Shown piece after piece: positions 1-8,722 of a DNA stretch of 64,000 bases. The position numbers and the translations under genes are program-made. Positions within the stretch are counted from its first letter, which is position 1, and each line of letters starts with the position of its first letter. Under the pieces are notes generated by a model that did not search any database, was not told the DNA's origin, and was given only the letters and a program-made list of their open reading frames with translations. This DNA comes from Mycobacterium sp. ACS4054. GTDB taxonomy: Bacteria; Actinomycetota; Actinomycetes; Mycobacteriales; Mycobacteriaceae. The DNA lies in assembly GCF_001667275.1 (NCBI RefSeq), contig NZ_LZHV01000034.1, forward strand, positions 33,937 through 97,936, read 5' to 3'.

Positions 1-882
1 GACAAGATGGTCGCCAACATCGTTGATTTCCGGCCCCTCGGAAAGGGCGACGCCGCGCTGCTCAAGGTCGCCAAGCGCAACCTGCCGTCGTCCGAACTGG
101 CCACCGACGCCGAGGTCACCATCGGGACGCCCGTTCTCACCGTCGGCTACCCGGAGAGCACCCAAAACGTCACCGGCCCTTCGCTGGACCCCACCTACAA
201 GAGCGGCAAGGTCAGCAAGAAGTCCATCGCCGGGTCGAACCCCGCCTACGAGATCGACGCCGCGATGACCGAGGGCATGAGCGGCGGGCCGACGATCGGG
301 CTGAACGGAAAGGTGGTCGGCCTGAACAGCTTCGCCCCCGCCGGCGAATCCCAGCCCTTCAACTTCATCGCCCCGGCCGACGGCGTGGCGGCGATATTGG
401 CCGCCAAGGGCGTCAAGCCGATGCTGGGACCCGCCGACCGGTTCTATCGCAAGGGGCTCGCCGACTTCTATGCGGGTCACTACACCGATGCGATCGGCGA
501 GTTCGATCAGACGCTGGCGATGTCGCCCGGCTATCCCGGGCTGGACGATTTGAAGACGACCGCGGTCAATCTGCGCCAGCAGTACGGGGACGCCTCGTCG
601 CTGAGCGGGAAGAATCTGTTGGCCTACATCGTGATCAGCGTGGCCTCGGTGATCGCCCTGGGCGCCGGACTGACGTTCTTGGGGCTTCGGCTGCGGCGGC
701 CGCGCGGTCCGGCACCCGAGGCTCAACCGCTTCGCCTGATGCCCCGTGAATCGGGCGCCGACGAGCCGCACTTCTGCGCGCATTGCGGGGCCGAACATCA
801 TCGCAGCGAACTGTTCTGCCCGAATTGCGGCAAGCGCATCGAGGTTCCGGCGGCGGCGCGGGGCACGGGGTTGATCTCTTGA
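1..882 (+). CDS. Membrane-anchored trypsin-like serine protease with C-terminal zinc ribbon (5' end outside window)
   Basis: The reading frame is open from the window edge, so the N-terminus with the catalytic His is missing. What remains looks like the second half of a trypsin/HtrA-type domain: a GDAALL segment suits the catalytic Asp region, and EGMSGGP (nt 271-291) is the catalytic Ser motif (family form GNSGGP). A TPR-like helical stretch follows (FYRKGLADFYAGHYTDAIGEF), then one membrane segment near nt 619-690, and finally a CxxC-x12-CxxC zinc ribbon. The likely topology is an outside protease with a cytoplasmic ribbon (inference). Substrate unknown. The DUF302 gene begins 16 nt downstream on the same strand. 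Confidence 0.75.
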   Translation, partial: DKMVANIVDFRPLGKGDAALLKVAKRNLPSSELATDAEVTIGTPVLTVGYPESTQNVTGPSLDPTYKSGKVSKKSIAGSNPAYEIDAAMTEGMSGGPTIGLNGKVVGLNSFAPAGESQPFNFIAPADGVAAILAAKGVKPMLGPADRFYRKGLADFYAGHYTDAIGEFDQTLAMSPGYPGLDDLKTTAVNLRQQYGDASSLSGKNLLAYIVISVASVIALGAGLTFLGLRLRRPRGPAPEAQPLRLMPRESGADEPHFCAHCGAEHHRSELFCPNCGKRIEVPAAARGTGLIS

Positions 883-898
883 CCGATCACGCGCCGCG

Positions 899-1303
899 AT
901 GAGCGCGGAACTCTCCACGAGATTGGCGACCCCGTTCGACGACGCGGTGGCCCGGACCCGAGAGGCGCTCTCGCGGAGCGGTTTTGGCGTGGTCACCGAG
1001 ATCGACGTCAGGGCGAAACTGCACGCTCAGCTCGGCGTGGAGATGGAGGACTACCTCATCCTGGGGGCGTGCGATCCGGCGCTGGCTTATCGGGCGATCA
1101 GCGTGGATCGCGAGATTGGGCTGCTGCTGCCGTGCAACATGCTGGTGCGCACCGACCCGGGCGACCCGGGCACGGTGATCGTCGAGGCGATGGATCCCGG
1201 ACTGCTGGTCGAGGTGACCGGCGAGCCGGCGCTCATCAGCATCGCGGCCGAGGTCACCGAGAACCTGCGTGCCGCGATTGCGTCGCTGACCGAAAGCGAT
1301 TGA
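899..1303 (+). CDS. DUF302 domain protein
   Basis: A 134-residue cytoplasmic protein with no signal peptide. The whole length matches the DUF302 pattern: an N-terminal segment with FDDAVARTREALSRSGFGVVTEIDV, a central GACDPALAYRAI segment, and the LLLPCNMLVR strand typical of the family. DUF302 proteins are small alpha/beta proteins of unknown biochemical role. The ATG lies 16 nt after the protease stop, so the two genes are probably co-transcribed. The last 50 bases overlap, convergently, the 3' end of the hydrogenase maturation protease gene on the other strand, so transcripts from the two operons would be complementary there. Confidence 0.8.
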   Translation: MSAELSTRLATPFDDAVARTREALSRSGFGVVTEIDVRAKLHAQLGVEMEDYLILGACDPALAYRAISVDREIGLLLPCNMLVRTDPGDPGTVIVEAMDPGLLVEVTGEPALISIAAEVTENLRAAIASLTESD

Positions 1304-1754
1304 TCTCGGCGGCCACCATGTCGATCACCAGCGGCACGGCGCGCGCGACCGTCGGAGTGAGCCCGTCGCCGGCGCCGGTGTCCGCCGCCTCGACGGCGAA
1401 GACCACCACCGCGCCCGGCACCCGCCCGAGCACCCGAGCCAGCGCGTGGGTGTCGCCGATATCGACGCTGTGCGAGCTCAACCCCTCGGGCTGGTCGGGC
1501 ACCTCGTCCAACTGATATCGATGGATGCGACCCGGGTTGGCGGGCGTGGCGATCGCCGCGTCGACGATCACGGCCAGCCCCGCCCCGGTCCAGGCCTCGA
1601 GAAGGGCCGTGGGTTCCGCAACATCGGTTTTCACAACGACATTCGGCCACACGAGGTCGCGCAAAGCCGTGGCGACGGCGACACCGACGCCGTCGTCGCG
1701 GCGGTAAGGGTTGCCGAGGCCGACGACTACGACCCGTCCAGCGTCGCCGGTCAT
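1254..1754 (-). CDS. [NiFe] hydrogenase maturation protease (HyaD/HycI-like, peptidase M52)
   Basis: A 166-residue protein starting MTGDAGRVVVVGLGNPYRRDDG. The GLGNPxRxDDGVG motif with its acidic nickel-binding residue is the signature of endopeptidases that trim the C-terminus of the hydrogenase large subunit after nickel insertion. The second acidic ligand region (VIVDAA) and a SHS motif are present. The ATG at 1754 was chosen because it overlaps the hyhL stop as ATGA, indicating translational coupling; an upstream in-frame ATG at 1832 would run deep into hyhL. It is the last gene of the hydrogenase operon and presumably processes HyhL, which carries a short tail after its last ligand. Confidence 0.88.
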   Translation of the reverse strand: MTGDAGRVVVVGLGNPYRRDDGVGVAVATALRDLVWPNVVVKTDVAEPTALLEAWTGAGLAVIVDAAIATPANPGRIHRYQLDEVPDQPEGLSSHSVDIGDTHALARVLGRVPGAVVVFAVEAADTGAGDGLTPTVARAVPLVIDMVAAEINRFRSATQSRHAGSR

Positions 1755-3043
1755 CCCCGCTCCACCGTCAGCGTCAGGAAGTGCGCCGAACACGAAATGC
1801 ACGGGTCGTAGCTGCGGATCAGCTGTTCGCACAACCCGGTGAGCGCGGCGTCGTCGAGCGCGAGGTTGCCGGAGACCAGCCGGGCCAGGTCCGCCTCGAT
1901 GGCCCCCTGATTCTGCGACGTCGGCGGAATCATCGTTGCGGCCGACACCAGCCCGTCCTCGTCGATCCGGTATTGGTGGTACAGCAGGCCGCGGGGCGCC
2001 TCACTGACCCCGTGGCCGACGCCGGCGCGAGCGGGGACGGGAACGAACGGGCGCGCCGGGCGCTGGTATTCATCGATGATGCGCAGCGCCTCTTCGAGCG
2101 CGTAGACGACTTCGACGGCGCGCACGACGATGCTGCGGAACGGGTTTCGGCATTCGCCCGCCAGCCCGGCGCCGGCCGCCGCCGCAGCGGCGATCGGAGA
2201 CAGCGCGTCCGCGTTCAGCGAGTACCGCGCCAGCGGACCGGTCAGGTAGCGACCCCCGTCGAGCGTGGCGTGCAGGGCGGTGGAGTGCGGCAGCTGTGAT
2301 TCCGCGACGTGGTCGGTGAACTCGGCCACGCCGAACGCCGGACCGGCGCTGCGTGCGATGACACCGTTCTCGATCGGATACCGACCCGCCGCCGTGAGCG
2401 CCAGGAACTCGTGGTCGAGCTCGAGATCGGGGAATTCGAATCCGGACACCCACTCGACCGTCGCCACGGCGTCGTCCAGCGCGCGACGCAACAGCTCTTG
2501 GAGCGGGGCGAATTCGGATCGCGTTGGGACGGAATAGAATCCACCCAGGCGGACGTTGACCGGGTGGATCGCCCGGCCGCCGACGAATTCCATCAGCCGA
2601 TTGCCCGCCTTCTTCAGCGCCAGCCCCCGCTCGACGACCTCCCGGTGGTCGCGCGCCATGCCGACGATGTCGTCGTAGCCGAGGAAGTCCGGCGCGTGCA
2701 GCAGGTAGATGTGCAGGGCGTGGCTGTTGATCCACTCGCCGCAGTAGAGCAACCGCCGCAGCGCGACGAGCTCGTCGTCCACCTGAACCCCGCAGGCGTC
2801 CTCGATGGCATTGCAGGCGCTGACCTGATAGGCGACCGGGCAGATGCCGCAGACGCGCGCCGTCAGGTCGGGCGGTTCGGTGTGGGCGCGTCCGCGCAGG
2901 AACGCCTCGAAAAACCGTGGCGGCTCATAGATGTTGAGCTGCACGCTGCGCAGTTCCCCGTCCCGCAGGGCGACGTGGAGCGCGCCCTCCCCCTCGACGC
3001 GGGTCAACGCGCCGACGCTGAGGGTGCGCTCGGAGGAATTCAC
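1751..3043 (-). CDS. hyhL: [NiFe] hydrogenase large (catalytic) subunit, group 3b-like
   Basis: This 430-residue catalytic subunit holds the Ni-Fe site. Both ligand motifs are present: RVCGIC with C65/C68 (followed by PVAYQ) and the C-terminal DPCISCSAH with C415/C418/H421. A nine-residue tail after H421 is the expected target of the maturation protease encoded next. The GTG start at 3043 is supported by an upstream GGAGC and a GTGA overlap with the small-subunit stop. With the FAD/NAD(P) and Fe-S subunits upstream, the enzyme should be a soluble NAD(P)-linked, bidirectional hydrogenase. In M. smegmatis the orthologous Hyh enzyme is linked to hypoxia and DosR (established knowledge); its role here is inferred from that. 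Confidence 0.9.
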   Translation of the reverse strand: MNSSERTLSVGALTRVEGEGALHVALRDGELRSVQLNIYEPPRFFEAFLRGRAHTEPPDLTARVCGICPVAYQVSACNAIEDACGVQVDDELVALRRLLYCGEWINSHALHIYLLHAPDFLGYDDIVGMARDHREVVERGLALKKAGNRLMEFVGGRAIHPVNVRLGGFYSVPTRSEFAPLQELLRRALDDAVATVEWVSGFEFPDLELDHEFLALTAAGRYPIENGVIARSAGPAFGVAEFTDHVAESQLPHSTALHATLDGGRYLTGPLARYSLNADALSPIAAAAAAGAGLAGECRNPFRSIVVRAVEVVYALEEALRIIDEYQRPARPFVPVPARAGVGHGVSEAPRGLLYHQYRIDEDGLVSAATMIPPTSQNQGAIEADLARLVSGNLALDDAALTGLCEQLIRSYDPCISCSAHFLTLTVERG

Positions 3044-3798
3044 TGCTCGCTCCGTTCGGCGGCGAAGGTGGCGACGTTGAAGGTCGAGAACACCCGGTCG
3101 ACGTCGCCGTCGGACATGCCGTCGCGGCGCAGCAACGGAATCAACGTCGCGGTCCGCGGGGCCGCCGACGGGCCGAAGCAGCCGTAACAGCCCCGGTGAT
3201 GGCTGGGGCACAGCGCCCCACAACCGGCGTGGGTGACCGGGCCTAGGCACGGAATCCCCTCGGCGACAACGACGCACGACACGCCGCGGAGTTTGCACTC
3301 GGTGCACACCGTCTTGGCCGGCACCCGCGGTTTGCGCCCGATCAGCAGGGCCGCCAGCGTGTCGAGCAGCTGGCCGCGGTCGATCGGGCAGCCCGGCAAC
3401 TGGTAGTCCACCTTGACGTGCGCGGACGCGGGCGTCGACGTCGCAAGCGTGTCAACGTATTCCGGCTTGGCGTAGACGACGGAGGCGAATTCGGCGATGT
3501 CGGCGAAGTTGCGCAGCGCCTGCACTCCCCCGGCCGTCGCGCACGCCCCGATGGTGACCAGCACCTTCGATTGCTGCCGGATCTCCTGGATGCGTTGCTC
3601 GTCGTGCCGGGTGGTGACCGAGCCCTCGACCAGCGACACATCGTAGGGGCCGGCGACGACCGCGCTGGAGGCCTCGGCGAAGTTGGCGATCTGCACCTGG
3701 TCGGCGAGGGTGAGCAGTTCGTCCTCGCAGTCCAGCAGGGTGAGCTGGCAACCGTCGCACGAGGCGAACTTCCACACGGCCAGGGTCGGTCGGCTCAT
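3040..3798 (-). CDS. hyhS: [NiFe] hydrogenase small subunit (Fe-S electron relay)
   Basis: A 252-residue small subunit without a twin-arginine signal, as expected for a cytoplasmic group 3 enzyme. Cysteines of the proximal cluster are visible as SCDGCQ (C14, C17), then GACATAGG and PGCPID; further cysteines cluster near residues 170-210 ([30 protein letters not shown]), consistent with additional Fe-S clusters. The ATG at 3798 follows AAGGAG and shares one base with the hyhG stop (TGATG). It relays electrons between the NiFe site of HyhL and the Fe-S/flavin subunits. Confidence 0.9.
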   Translation of the reverse strand: MSRPTLAVWKFASCDGCQLTLLDCEDELLTLADQVQIANFAEASSAVVAGPYDVSLVEGSVTTRHDEQRIQEIRQQSKVLVTIGACATAGGVQALRNFADIAEFASVVYAKPEYVDTLATSTPASAHVKVDYQLPGCPIDRGQLLDTLAALLIGRKPRVPAKTVCTECKLRGVSCVVVAEGIPCLGPVTHAGCGALCPSHHRGCYGCFGPSAAPRTATLIPLLRRDGMSDGDVDRVFSTFNVATFAAERSEQ

Positions 3799-4640
3799 CA
3801 AAGCTCCTTCACCCGTAGCAGCGGACCGGCGACGTCGAAGCCGACCACCGGGCCGTCGCGGCACACCAGCAGCGGCCCCAGCTGGCAGTGACCGCATATC
3901 CCCACCCCGCACTGCATGTTGCGCTCCAGTGACACCCGGATGTCGCGCGCCGCAATGCCTTTCGCGAGCAAAGTTTCCGCGCCGAACCGCAACATCGGCT
4001 CCGGGCCGCACAGGAACGCGGTGGTGCGATCGGGTTCCAGGGCGAGCCGCCCCAGCGGCTCGGTGACCATGCCGACCTCGCCGTGCCAGCCCGGCGTCTT
4101 GGCGTCGACGATCAGGTGCAGATCGATCTGCGGGTCGTGCGCCCACTTTTCGAGCTGAGCTGCGAAGACGAGGTCGGCCTGCGACCGGGCGCCCACCACC
4201 AGCGTCAGCTTGCCGTAGCGGGACCGCTGCGCCAGCGCTCCGAGTATCGCCGGGCGCAGGGGGCACAGGCCCACGCCCCCGGCGACCATCACCAAATCCC
4301 GTCCCTCGGCCTCGGCGAGCCCCCAGGTGGTGCCGAAGGGGCCGCGGACGCCGATGATGCTTCCCGGCTGGGCGTCGTGCAGCGCCCGGCTCACCGCGCC
4401 GACCGCGCGGATCGTGTGGGTGATCGATCCGTCGGTGACGGTGGGATCGCCGCTGATGGAGATCGCCGCCTCGCCCACGCCGAATGCGTAGAGCATCATG
4501 AACTCTCCGGGTTGCGGAGCCCGCAGCACCTGGCCGAGCGGTTCCAGGCACAGGGTCGCGGAGTCGGGGCTTTCGACGGTTCGGCTGCGCACCCGGTACG
4601 GGTTCGGCGCCATCACCGCTGTGTCCGCCACGTCAATCAT
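3798..4640 (-). CDS. hyhG: Hydrogenase FAD/NAD(P)-binding reductase subunit
   Basis: A 280-residue ferredoxin-NADP reductase-type diaphorase subunit. Residues about 10-100 form the flavin domain, with [10 protein letters not shown] as the flavin-binding segment. Residues about 110-230 form the nucleotide domain, with [13 protein letters not shown] and [10 protein letters not shown]-terminal [2Fe-2S] site reads [12 protein letters not shown] with a later C. This matches the gamma subunit of sulfhydrogenase-like enzymes and is what couples H2 turnover to NAD(P)H. It overlaps the hyhB stop by eight bases with only a weak ribosome site, suggesting translational coupling. Confidence 0.9.
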   Translation of the reverse strand: MIDVADTAVMAPNPYRVRSRTVESPDSATLCLEPLGQVLRAPQPGEFMMLYAFGVGEAAISISGDPTVTDGSITHTIRAVGAVSRALHDAQPGSIIGVRGPFGTTWGLAEAEGRDLVMVAGGVGLCPLRPAILGALAQRSRYGKLTLVVGARSQADLVFAAQLEKWAHDPQIDLHLIVDAKTPGWHGEVGMVTEPLGRLALEPDRTTAFLCGPEPMLRFGAETLLAKGIAARDIRVSLERNMQCGVGICGHCQLGPLLVCRDGPVVGFDVAGPLLRVKEL

Positions 4641-5757
4641 CGCGGGCCATCTTGTTCATTTCCTCGGTGATGTCGATCCCGGTGGGACACCAGGCGATAC
4701 AGCGCCCACAGCCGACGCACCCGGACATGTCGAACTGGTCGTGCCAGGTGCCCAGTTTGTGGGTGATCCAATGCCGGTACCGCGAGGCGCCGGACTGGCG
4801 GACGCTGCCGCCGCCGTGGATGTAGGTGAAGTCGGGCTCGAAGCAGGACGACCAGTGCTGCCAGCGCTCGGCATGCTCACCGGTGAGATCGCTGACGTCT
4901 TCGGTGCTGGTGCAGAAGCAGGTTGGGCACACCATGGTGCAGTTGCCACAGGTCAGGCAGCGGCTGGCGACCTCGTCCCACTGCGGCGACTCGCGCGAAC
5001 GGACCAGCAGGTCACGCAGATTCACCTCGGGCATCTGGCGGCCCATGCGCTGCGACGCCGCCTGCACCGCGGCACGCGCGTTGCCGATCTCCGCGACGTC
5101 GGCGGCCCGGTGCGCGACGGCGGCGAGCACGTCGGCGCCGTCTTCGGTGCCCACCTCGACCAGGTAGGTCACGACGTCGTCGTCGACCCGCTCGGTCAGC
5201 GCCAAGTCGTATCCCGGTCCGGCCGCGGGGCCGGTGCCCATCGAGGCGCAGAAGCACAGCCCGCCGGGTTCGGTGCAGTTGACCGCGATCACGAAGATCT
5301 GTTGATGCCGGCGGACGAAGGAGTTGTCGGCGAACTGGCCGCGGCCAAGGACCCGGTCGAGCGTCGCGATCGCGGCCAAGTCACACCCACGCACCCCGAG
5401 GAACGCGTACCGCGGCAACTCCTCGTCCGGTTCGGATTCGGTGAAGCCGTCGCGGCTTCCGGACCACAGCCGCCGCCGTGGCGGGTGCAGGAACTGCTTC
5501 CACGACTGGGGCCCGGACGAGTGCCCGAACGCCGCGTCGTCGTCGCGCGCGCGCACCCGATAGTGCCCGGGAGCCACGTCGACGCCCCACCCGCGCGGCA
5601 GGTCGTCGGCCGACTGCAGTTGATCGAGCACGATCGCGTTGTCCCGCAACGTCGGGCCGATGACGCGGTACCCGCGCTCGATCAGGACCTCGACCAAACG
5701 CTGCAACCCGGCGGTGCCGAAGGTTGCGGCACCGGACTGCCCGTCGTTTCCGCTCAT
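4633..5757 (-). CDS. hyhB: Hydrogenase 4Fe-4S ferredoxin-type subunit (HydB/AsrA-like)
   Basis: A 374-residue protein resembling the beta subunit of sulfhydrogenases and anaerobic sulfite reductase subunit A. The N-terminal two thirds contain CDLAAI and FCASMGTGP segments typical of this family. Two ferredoxin motifs follow: CLTCGNCTMVCPTCFC and, near the C-terminus, CVGCGRCIAWCPTG, enough for two [4Fe-4S] clusters. It is the first hydrogenase gene of the operon and lies three bases after the preceding membrane-protein gene, so it is almost certainly on the same transcript. It passes electrons between HyhS and HyhG. Confidence 0.9.
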   Translation of the reverse strand: MSGNDGQSGAATFGTAGLQRLVEVLIERGYRVIGPTLRDNAIVLDQLQSADDLPRGWGVDVAPGHYRVRARDDDAAFGHSSGPQSWKQFLHPPRRRLWSGSRDGFTESEPDEELPRYAFLGVRGCDLAAIATLDRVLGRGQFADNSFVRRHQQIFVIAVNCTEPGGLCFCASMGTGPAAGPGYDLALTERVDDDVVTYLVEVGTEDGADVLAAVAHRAADVAEIGNARAAVQAASQRMGRQMPEVNLRDLLVRSRESPQWDEVASRCLTCGNCTMVCPTCFCTSTEDVSDLTGEHAERWQHWSSCFEPDFTYIHGGGSVRQSGASRYRHWITHKLGTWHDQFDMSGCVGCGRCIAWCPTGIDITEEMNKMARDD

Positions 5758-5760
5758 GGC

Positions 5761-6321
5761 TTACGAGGTCTCCGCGAGGAGTTCGATGTCGCGCTCCCAC
5801 AAGGCATCACGCGCGCGATCCAGCCGGTACCGGACGACCGCCACCAGTGCCGCCATCGCCATCGTCACGCCCAGCGCGGCCACCACCGCCACGCCGATCG
5901 CCTCGGCGGCGGCGAGCCACGTCGGGGGCGGCTGCACCACCGGATTGCCGCCGGCGTCCACCCAGATGTCGACGGTTCCGCCGGCCTGGACGCGCTCGGA
6001 CAGTTCCAGCGTCCCGCCGCGCTCGCCGTTGGGGCCCGGCCACTTCGCTTGTGCGACAGTCACACCAAAGTCCTCGGCGCGCGCCTCGTCGACGGTCGCC
6101 ACGACGCGGTGCCGTTCGCGCGCCTCTTGGGTGTAGACCTTGTCCCGCGCGCCATAGGTCGTCGCGCCGATCACACCGGCGAGAGGGACGCCCAGCAGCG
6201 ACACGACGATCGCGACCAGCACGACCATCGCCTCGATGCGGTCGGAGCGGCGCAGCAACGGGTTACGCCCGAAGATGCGGGCCACCCGCCAGCAGCGAGG
6301 GTCGAGTCTGAACGCCTCCAT
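5761..6321 (-). CDS. Rv1733c-family two-helix membrane protein
   Basis: A 186-residue protein with two membrane segments, residues about 30-52 (AMVVLVAIVVSLLGVPLAGVIG) and about 135-165, flanking a periplasmic domain of about 80 residues. The opening RNPLLRRSDRIEA and the YxQEARERHRVVATV segment are typical of the mycobacterial Rv1733c family, whose M. tuberculosis member is strongly DosR-induced in hypoxia (established knowledge). The ATG at 6321 sits 44 nt after the nitroreductase stop, and hyhB follows after three bases. No biochemical function is known; the context says it belongs to the hypoxic operon. Confidence 0.82.
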   Translation of the reverse strand: MEAFRLDPRCWRVARIFGRNPLLRRSDRIEAMVVLVAIVVSLLGVPLAGVIGATTYGARDKVYTQEARERHRVVATVDEARAEDFGVTVAQAKWPGPNGERGGTLELSERVQAGGTVDIWVDAGGNPVVQPPPTWLAAAEAIGVAVVAALGVTMAMAALVAVVRYRLDRARDALWERDIELLAETS

Positions 6322-6365
6322 TACGTATCCCTCCACGCCGCAATCGTTTCGGTGAATTCGCCGGG

Positions 6366-7364
6366 TCAGTGCGCGGCCTGGTGCTCGTATTCGGTCATCC
6401 ACTCGACGAACTCGGAGAGCTCGCGCCGGGGCGTCGCGGGCAACGGGTCCGCGTTGATCGGCGCCCAGCCCACCCGCAACAGCATCTGCGGATAGTTGCT
6501 GTCGCCGAAGATGTCGGATTGGACCGCAGCGCGCCTTTCGGGAATTTCCAGCGGTTCGGTGACCGGACAACTCGCCAGCCCCAGGGATGTCGCGGTGAGC
6601 AGCACGACGCTGGTCGCCTCGCCGGCGCGCAGCTGGGCCAGGCGGTCGTCGTTGCGGGTGCCCAGGGCGACGACGACCGCGTTGTCCTCGGCCGCCGAAG
6701 ATTCCGCCGGCATGGGCAGCACCGGCCCGGCGAAGAACCGGCCCGGAATCTTCGCCGTCGGGTCCGGTGCGGGTGTGTTGCGCGCGGGAACGCCGGCCAC
6801 CGACGCGTAGCGGCCGCTCCACGCCGTGAGCTCGGCGAGATAGTCCTGGTTCAGGTGATCCCGCACGGATTGAGCGACGATCTCCCGCAAATTGTCGAGG
6901 TCTTCGACCTGGCACAGCGTTACCCCGCTGCGGGCGGCGCGCGCCGCCATCAGGGCGACATCGCCGACCGGCACCGGCCAGGAGCTGTAGTAGCGCCGGT
7001 CGGTTCGGCGGCGCGGTATCGCCGCGGCCAGCGCGATGTCCACCGAGTCGGCGCGGTGTGGCGAAAGTTCGATTGCCGCAAGGTGACTGGGGTCGGCGGG
7101 ATTGGGGAACCGGGTCACCTTGGACAGCCACCCGACCGCCGCGAGCGCGACGACGCAGTGATGCAGGGCCGCACCGCAACTCAGCATCAGGTCCCGACCA
7201 TCGGGGTCGATGTTGGGCAGCTGCCGGCTCTCGTCGGAGTACAGGTGCAGGCTCGACGCGTCGACCCGCCACCGCCAGGGTTGCGTGTTGTGCACCGAAG
7301 GTGCCCGCGCGGCCAGACTCAGGACGGTCCGGACCGTGCCGGCATCCGGAAAGCGGGTGTTCAT
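6366..7364 (-). CDS. Acg-family nitroreductase-like protein
   Basis: A 332-residue protein of the Acg family (Rv2032/Rv3127/Rv3131 type). The opening AARAPSVHNTQPWRWRV motif is the hallmark, followed by two tandem nitroreductase-like halves. The M. smegmatis Acg structure shows that one active site is covered by a lid and FMN is retained, so sequestering flavin has been proposed as the role (established for the family). The ATG at 7364 is preceded by GAAGGGAA; a second in-frame ATG at 7397 is possible. As first gene of the minus-strand run, with a candidate DosR box about 85-100 nt upstream, it is probably the operon leader. Confidence 0.85.
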   Translation of the reverse strand: MNTRFPDAGTVRTVLSLAARAPSVHNTQPWRWRVDASSLHLYSDESRQLPNIDPDGRDLMLSCGAALHHCVVALAAVGWLSKVTRFPNPADPSHLAAIELSPHRADSVDIALAAAIPRRRTDRRYYSSWPVPVGDVALMAARAARSGVTLCQVEDLDNLREIVAQSVRDHLNQDYLAELTAWSGRYASVAGVPARNTPAPDPTAKIPGRFFAGPVLPMPAESSAAEDNAVVVALGTRNDDRLAQLRAGEATSVVLLTATSLGLASCPVTEPLEIPERRAAVQSDIFGDSNYPQMLLRVGWAPINADPLPATPRRELSEFVEWMTEYEHQAAH

Positions 7365-7448
7365 GGCGGTGGTTCCCTTCGGTATTGCGTCGTCCATCCA
7401 CGATGGCCGATTGCCGCCGCCCCCGACGAGGGCACGACGGCACTAGCG

Positions 7449-7467
7449 CAAAGGACTTTGGGCCAAT
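7449..7467 (-). promoter_or_regulatory. Candidate DosR (DevR) box upstream of the nitroreductase-hydrogenase operon
   Basis: The imperfect palindrome CAAAGGACTTTGGGCCAAT on the plus strand matches about 10 of 14 core positions of the DosR consensus GGGACTWWAGTCCC. It lies 85 nt upstream of the ATG of the Acg-like gene, in the short gap before the divergent end of the antiporter gene. All the genes it would control (Acg, Rv1733c type, Hyh hydrogenase) belong to families known as DosR targets. No clear second box was found. Confidence 0.5.
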
Positions 7468-7481
7468 CGCGCAGCTAGACG

Positions 7482-8699
7482 TCAGTCGTGCCGCTGGGCA
7501 TGCGGCGGCTCGGCGGCGGAAGGGCCGTTGGTCACCTGCTTGCGCGACGCCAGCGCGCCCGCGATCGACGCGGCCGCGATGGTCAGCAAGGCGCCGAACA
7601 TCAACGCGGACGCCTCGCCGGCGACCAGGAGGTGTTCCTCGGTGCCGATGGTCGCCGCGGCGACGGGCACACCCAGCTGGGCGGCCGAGAGCACCGCGAG
7701 GGTCAGCGGTTGGCCGAGCAGTCGGCCGGCGGCGTGCGCCAGCACGGCCCCCAGGCCCAGGCCCGCGCCGAGCAGGATCAGTTTCGGGTGCGCGCCCAGC
7801 TCGCGCACCTGCAGCGAGGCGCCCAGCCAGACGAAGAACAGCGGGCTGAAAAACCCTTCGGTGATGCCGAACAGCTGCCGCGCCAACCGTCGTGGTTCGC
7901 CGACCATCCCGACCACCAGGCCCACCGCGAAGCCCGCCAGCATCACGGACACGCGCGTGCTGACGGCGAGCGCGGCCAGCGCGAACAGCACGATGAGGTT
8001 GGTCCGCAATTCCAGCGCGAACCGGTGGCTTTCGGAGTAGACGTGCATGCGGCGGCGCCAGCCCTTGGCGTCGGAATGGCGCATCACCACGAACACCACC
8101 GCCGCGCAGCCCGCCACCGCCAGCGCGCCCAGCGCGGCGGTGCGCGCGTGATGCAGGTCGATCACCAACGGCAGCAAGACAATACAGGCGGCGTCCGCGA
8201 CCGCGATCTGGGCGGTGACCGCGACCACCTGCGGCCCCCGCAGCCGCAGGGAATCGATCACCGGCAGCGCCAGCGCCGCCGACGACGACGCCATCAGGAC
8301 CGCGTACATCGCCGCGTGGCCGGTGCCGAACGCCACCGCCAGGCCGACACCGAGTGCCGCCGCGGCGCCGCCGGCCAGCGCCGCCCGCCCGAGCGCCTGG
8401 GGTAGTGACGAGCGCAGCGCGCCGGCGCGGACCGGGACGTGGGTGCCCACCACGAACATCACCAGCGCGAAGCCCACGTTGGCGAGCAGCTGGAACGTCG
8501 GGTTGGTGACGTCGACGACGTTCAAACCGGTGCGGCCGACGACGAGGCCGGCGATCAGCTCGCCGATGATCACCGGAATCCGCAGCCGCGGCAGCGCGGC
8601 CAGCAAGGGGCCGGCCAACCCGATCGCGGTCAGCAGCGCCAGGGTGTGGAAGCCAAACCCCGGCACGTCAGCGGTCCCTGCGCGCCAGCACGAGGACAT
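7482..8699 (-). CDS. Cation/proton antiporter (CPA2-like)
   Basis: A 405-residue membrane protein with about 11-12 hydrophobic segments and a KefB/NapA-like opening: LRIPVIIGELIAGLVVGRTGL is the conserved inverted-repeat unit of monovalent cation:proton antiporters. It lacks the TrkA-N domain of KefB-type systems and ends in a short hydrophilic tail. It probably exchanges Na+ or K+ for protons; specificity cannot be read from sequence. The ATG at 8699 lies 23 nt after the mce stop, so the two genes are likely co-transcribed. A later in-frame GTG near residue 12 is an alternative start. Confidence 0.8.
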   Translation of the reverse strand: MSSCWRAGTADVPGFGFHTLALLTAIGLAGPLLAALPRLRIPVIIGELIAGLVVGRTGLNVVDVTNPTFQLLANVGFALVMFVVGTHVPVRAGALRSSLPQALGRAALAGGAAAALGVGLAVAFGTGHAAMYAVLMASSSAALALPVIDSLRLRGPQVVAVTAQIAVADAACIVLLPLVIDLHHARTAALGALAVAGCAAVVFVVMRHSDAKGWRRRMHVYSESHRFALELRTNLIVLFALAALAVSTRVSVMLAGFAVGLVVGMVGEPRRLARQLFGITEGFFSPLFFVWLGASLQVRELGAHPKLILLGAGLGLGAVLAHAAGRLLGQPLTLAVLSAAQLGVPVAAATIGTEEHLLVAGEASALMFGALLTIAAASIAGALASRKQVTNGPSAAEPPHAQRHD

Positions 8700-8722
8700 T
8701 CTGCATTCTTCGCGGCGCGGTT

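Noticed and set aside
4498..6495. Long plus-strand reading frame (665 codons) opposite the hydrogenase genes
   Set aside because: It is antisense to three well-recognised proteins, its translation is Arg/Ala/His-rich without domains, and it is expected by chance in high-GC DNA.
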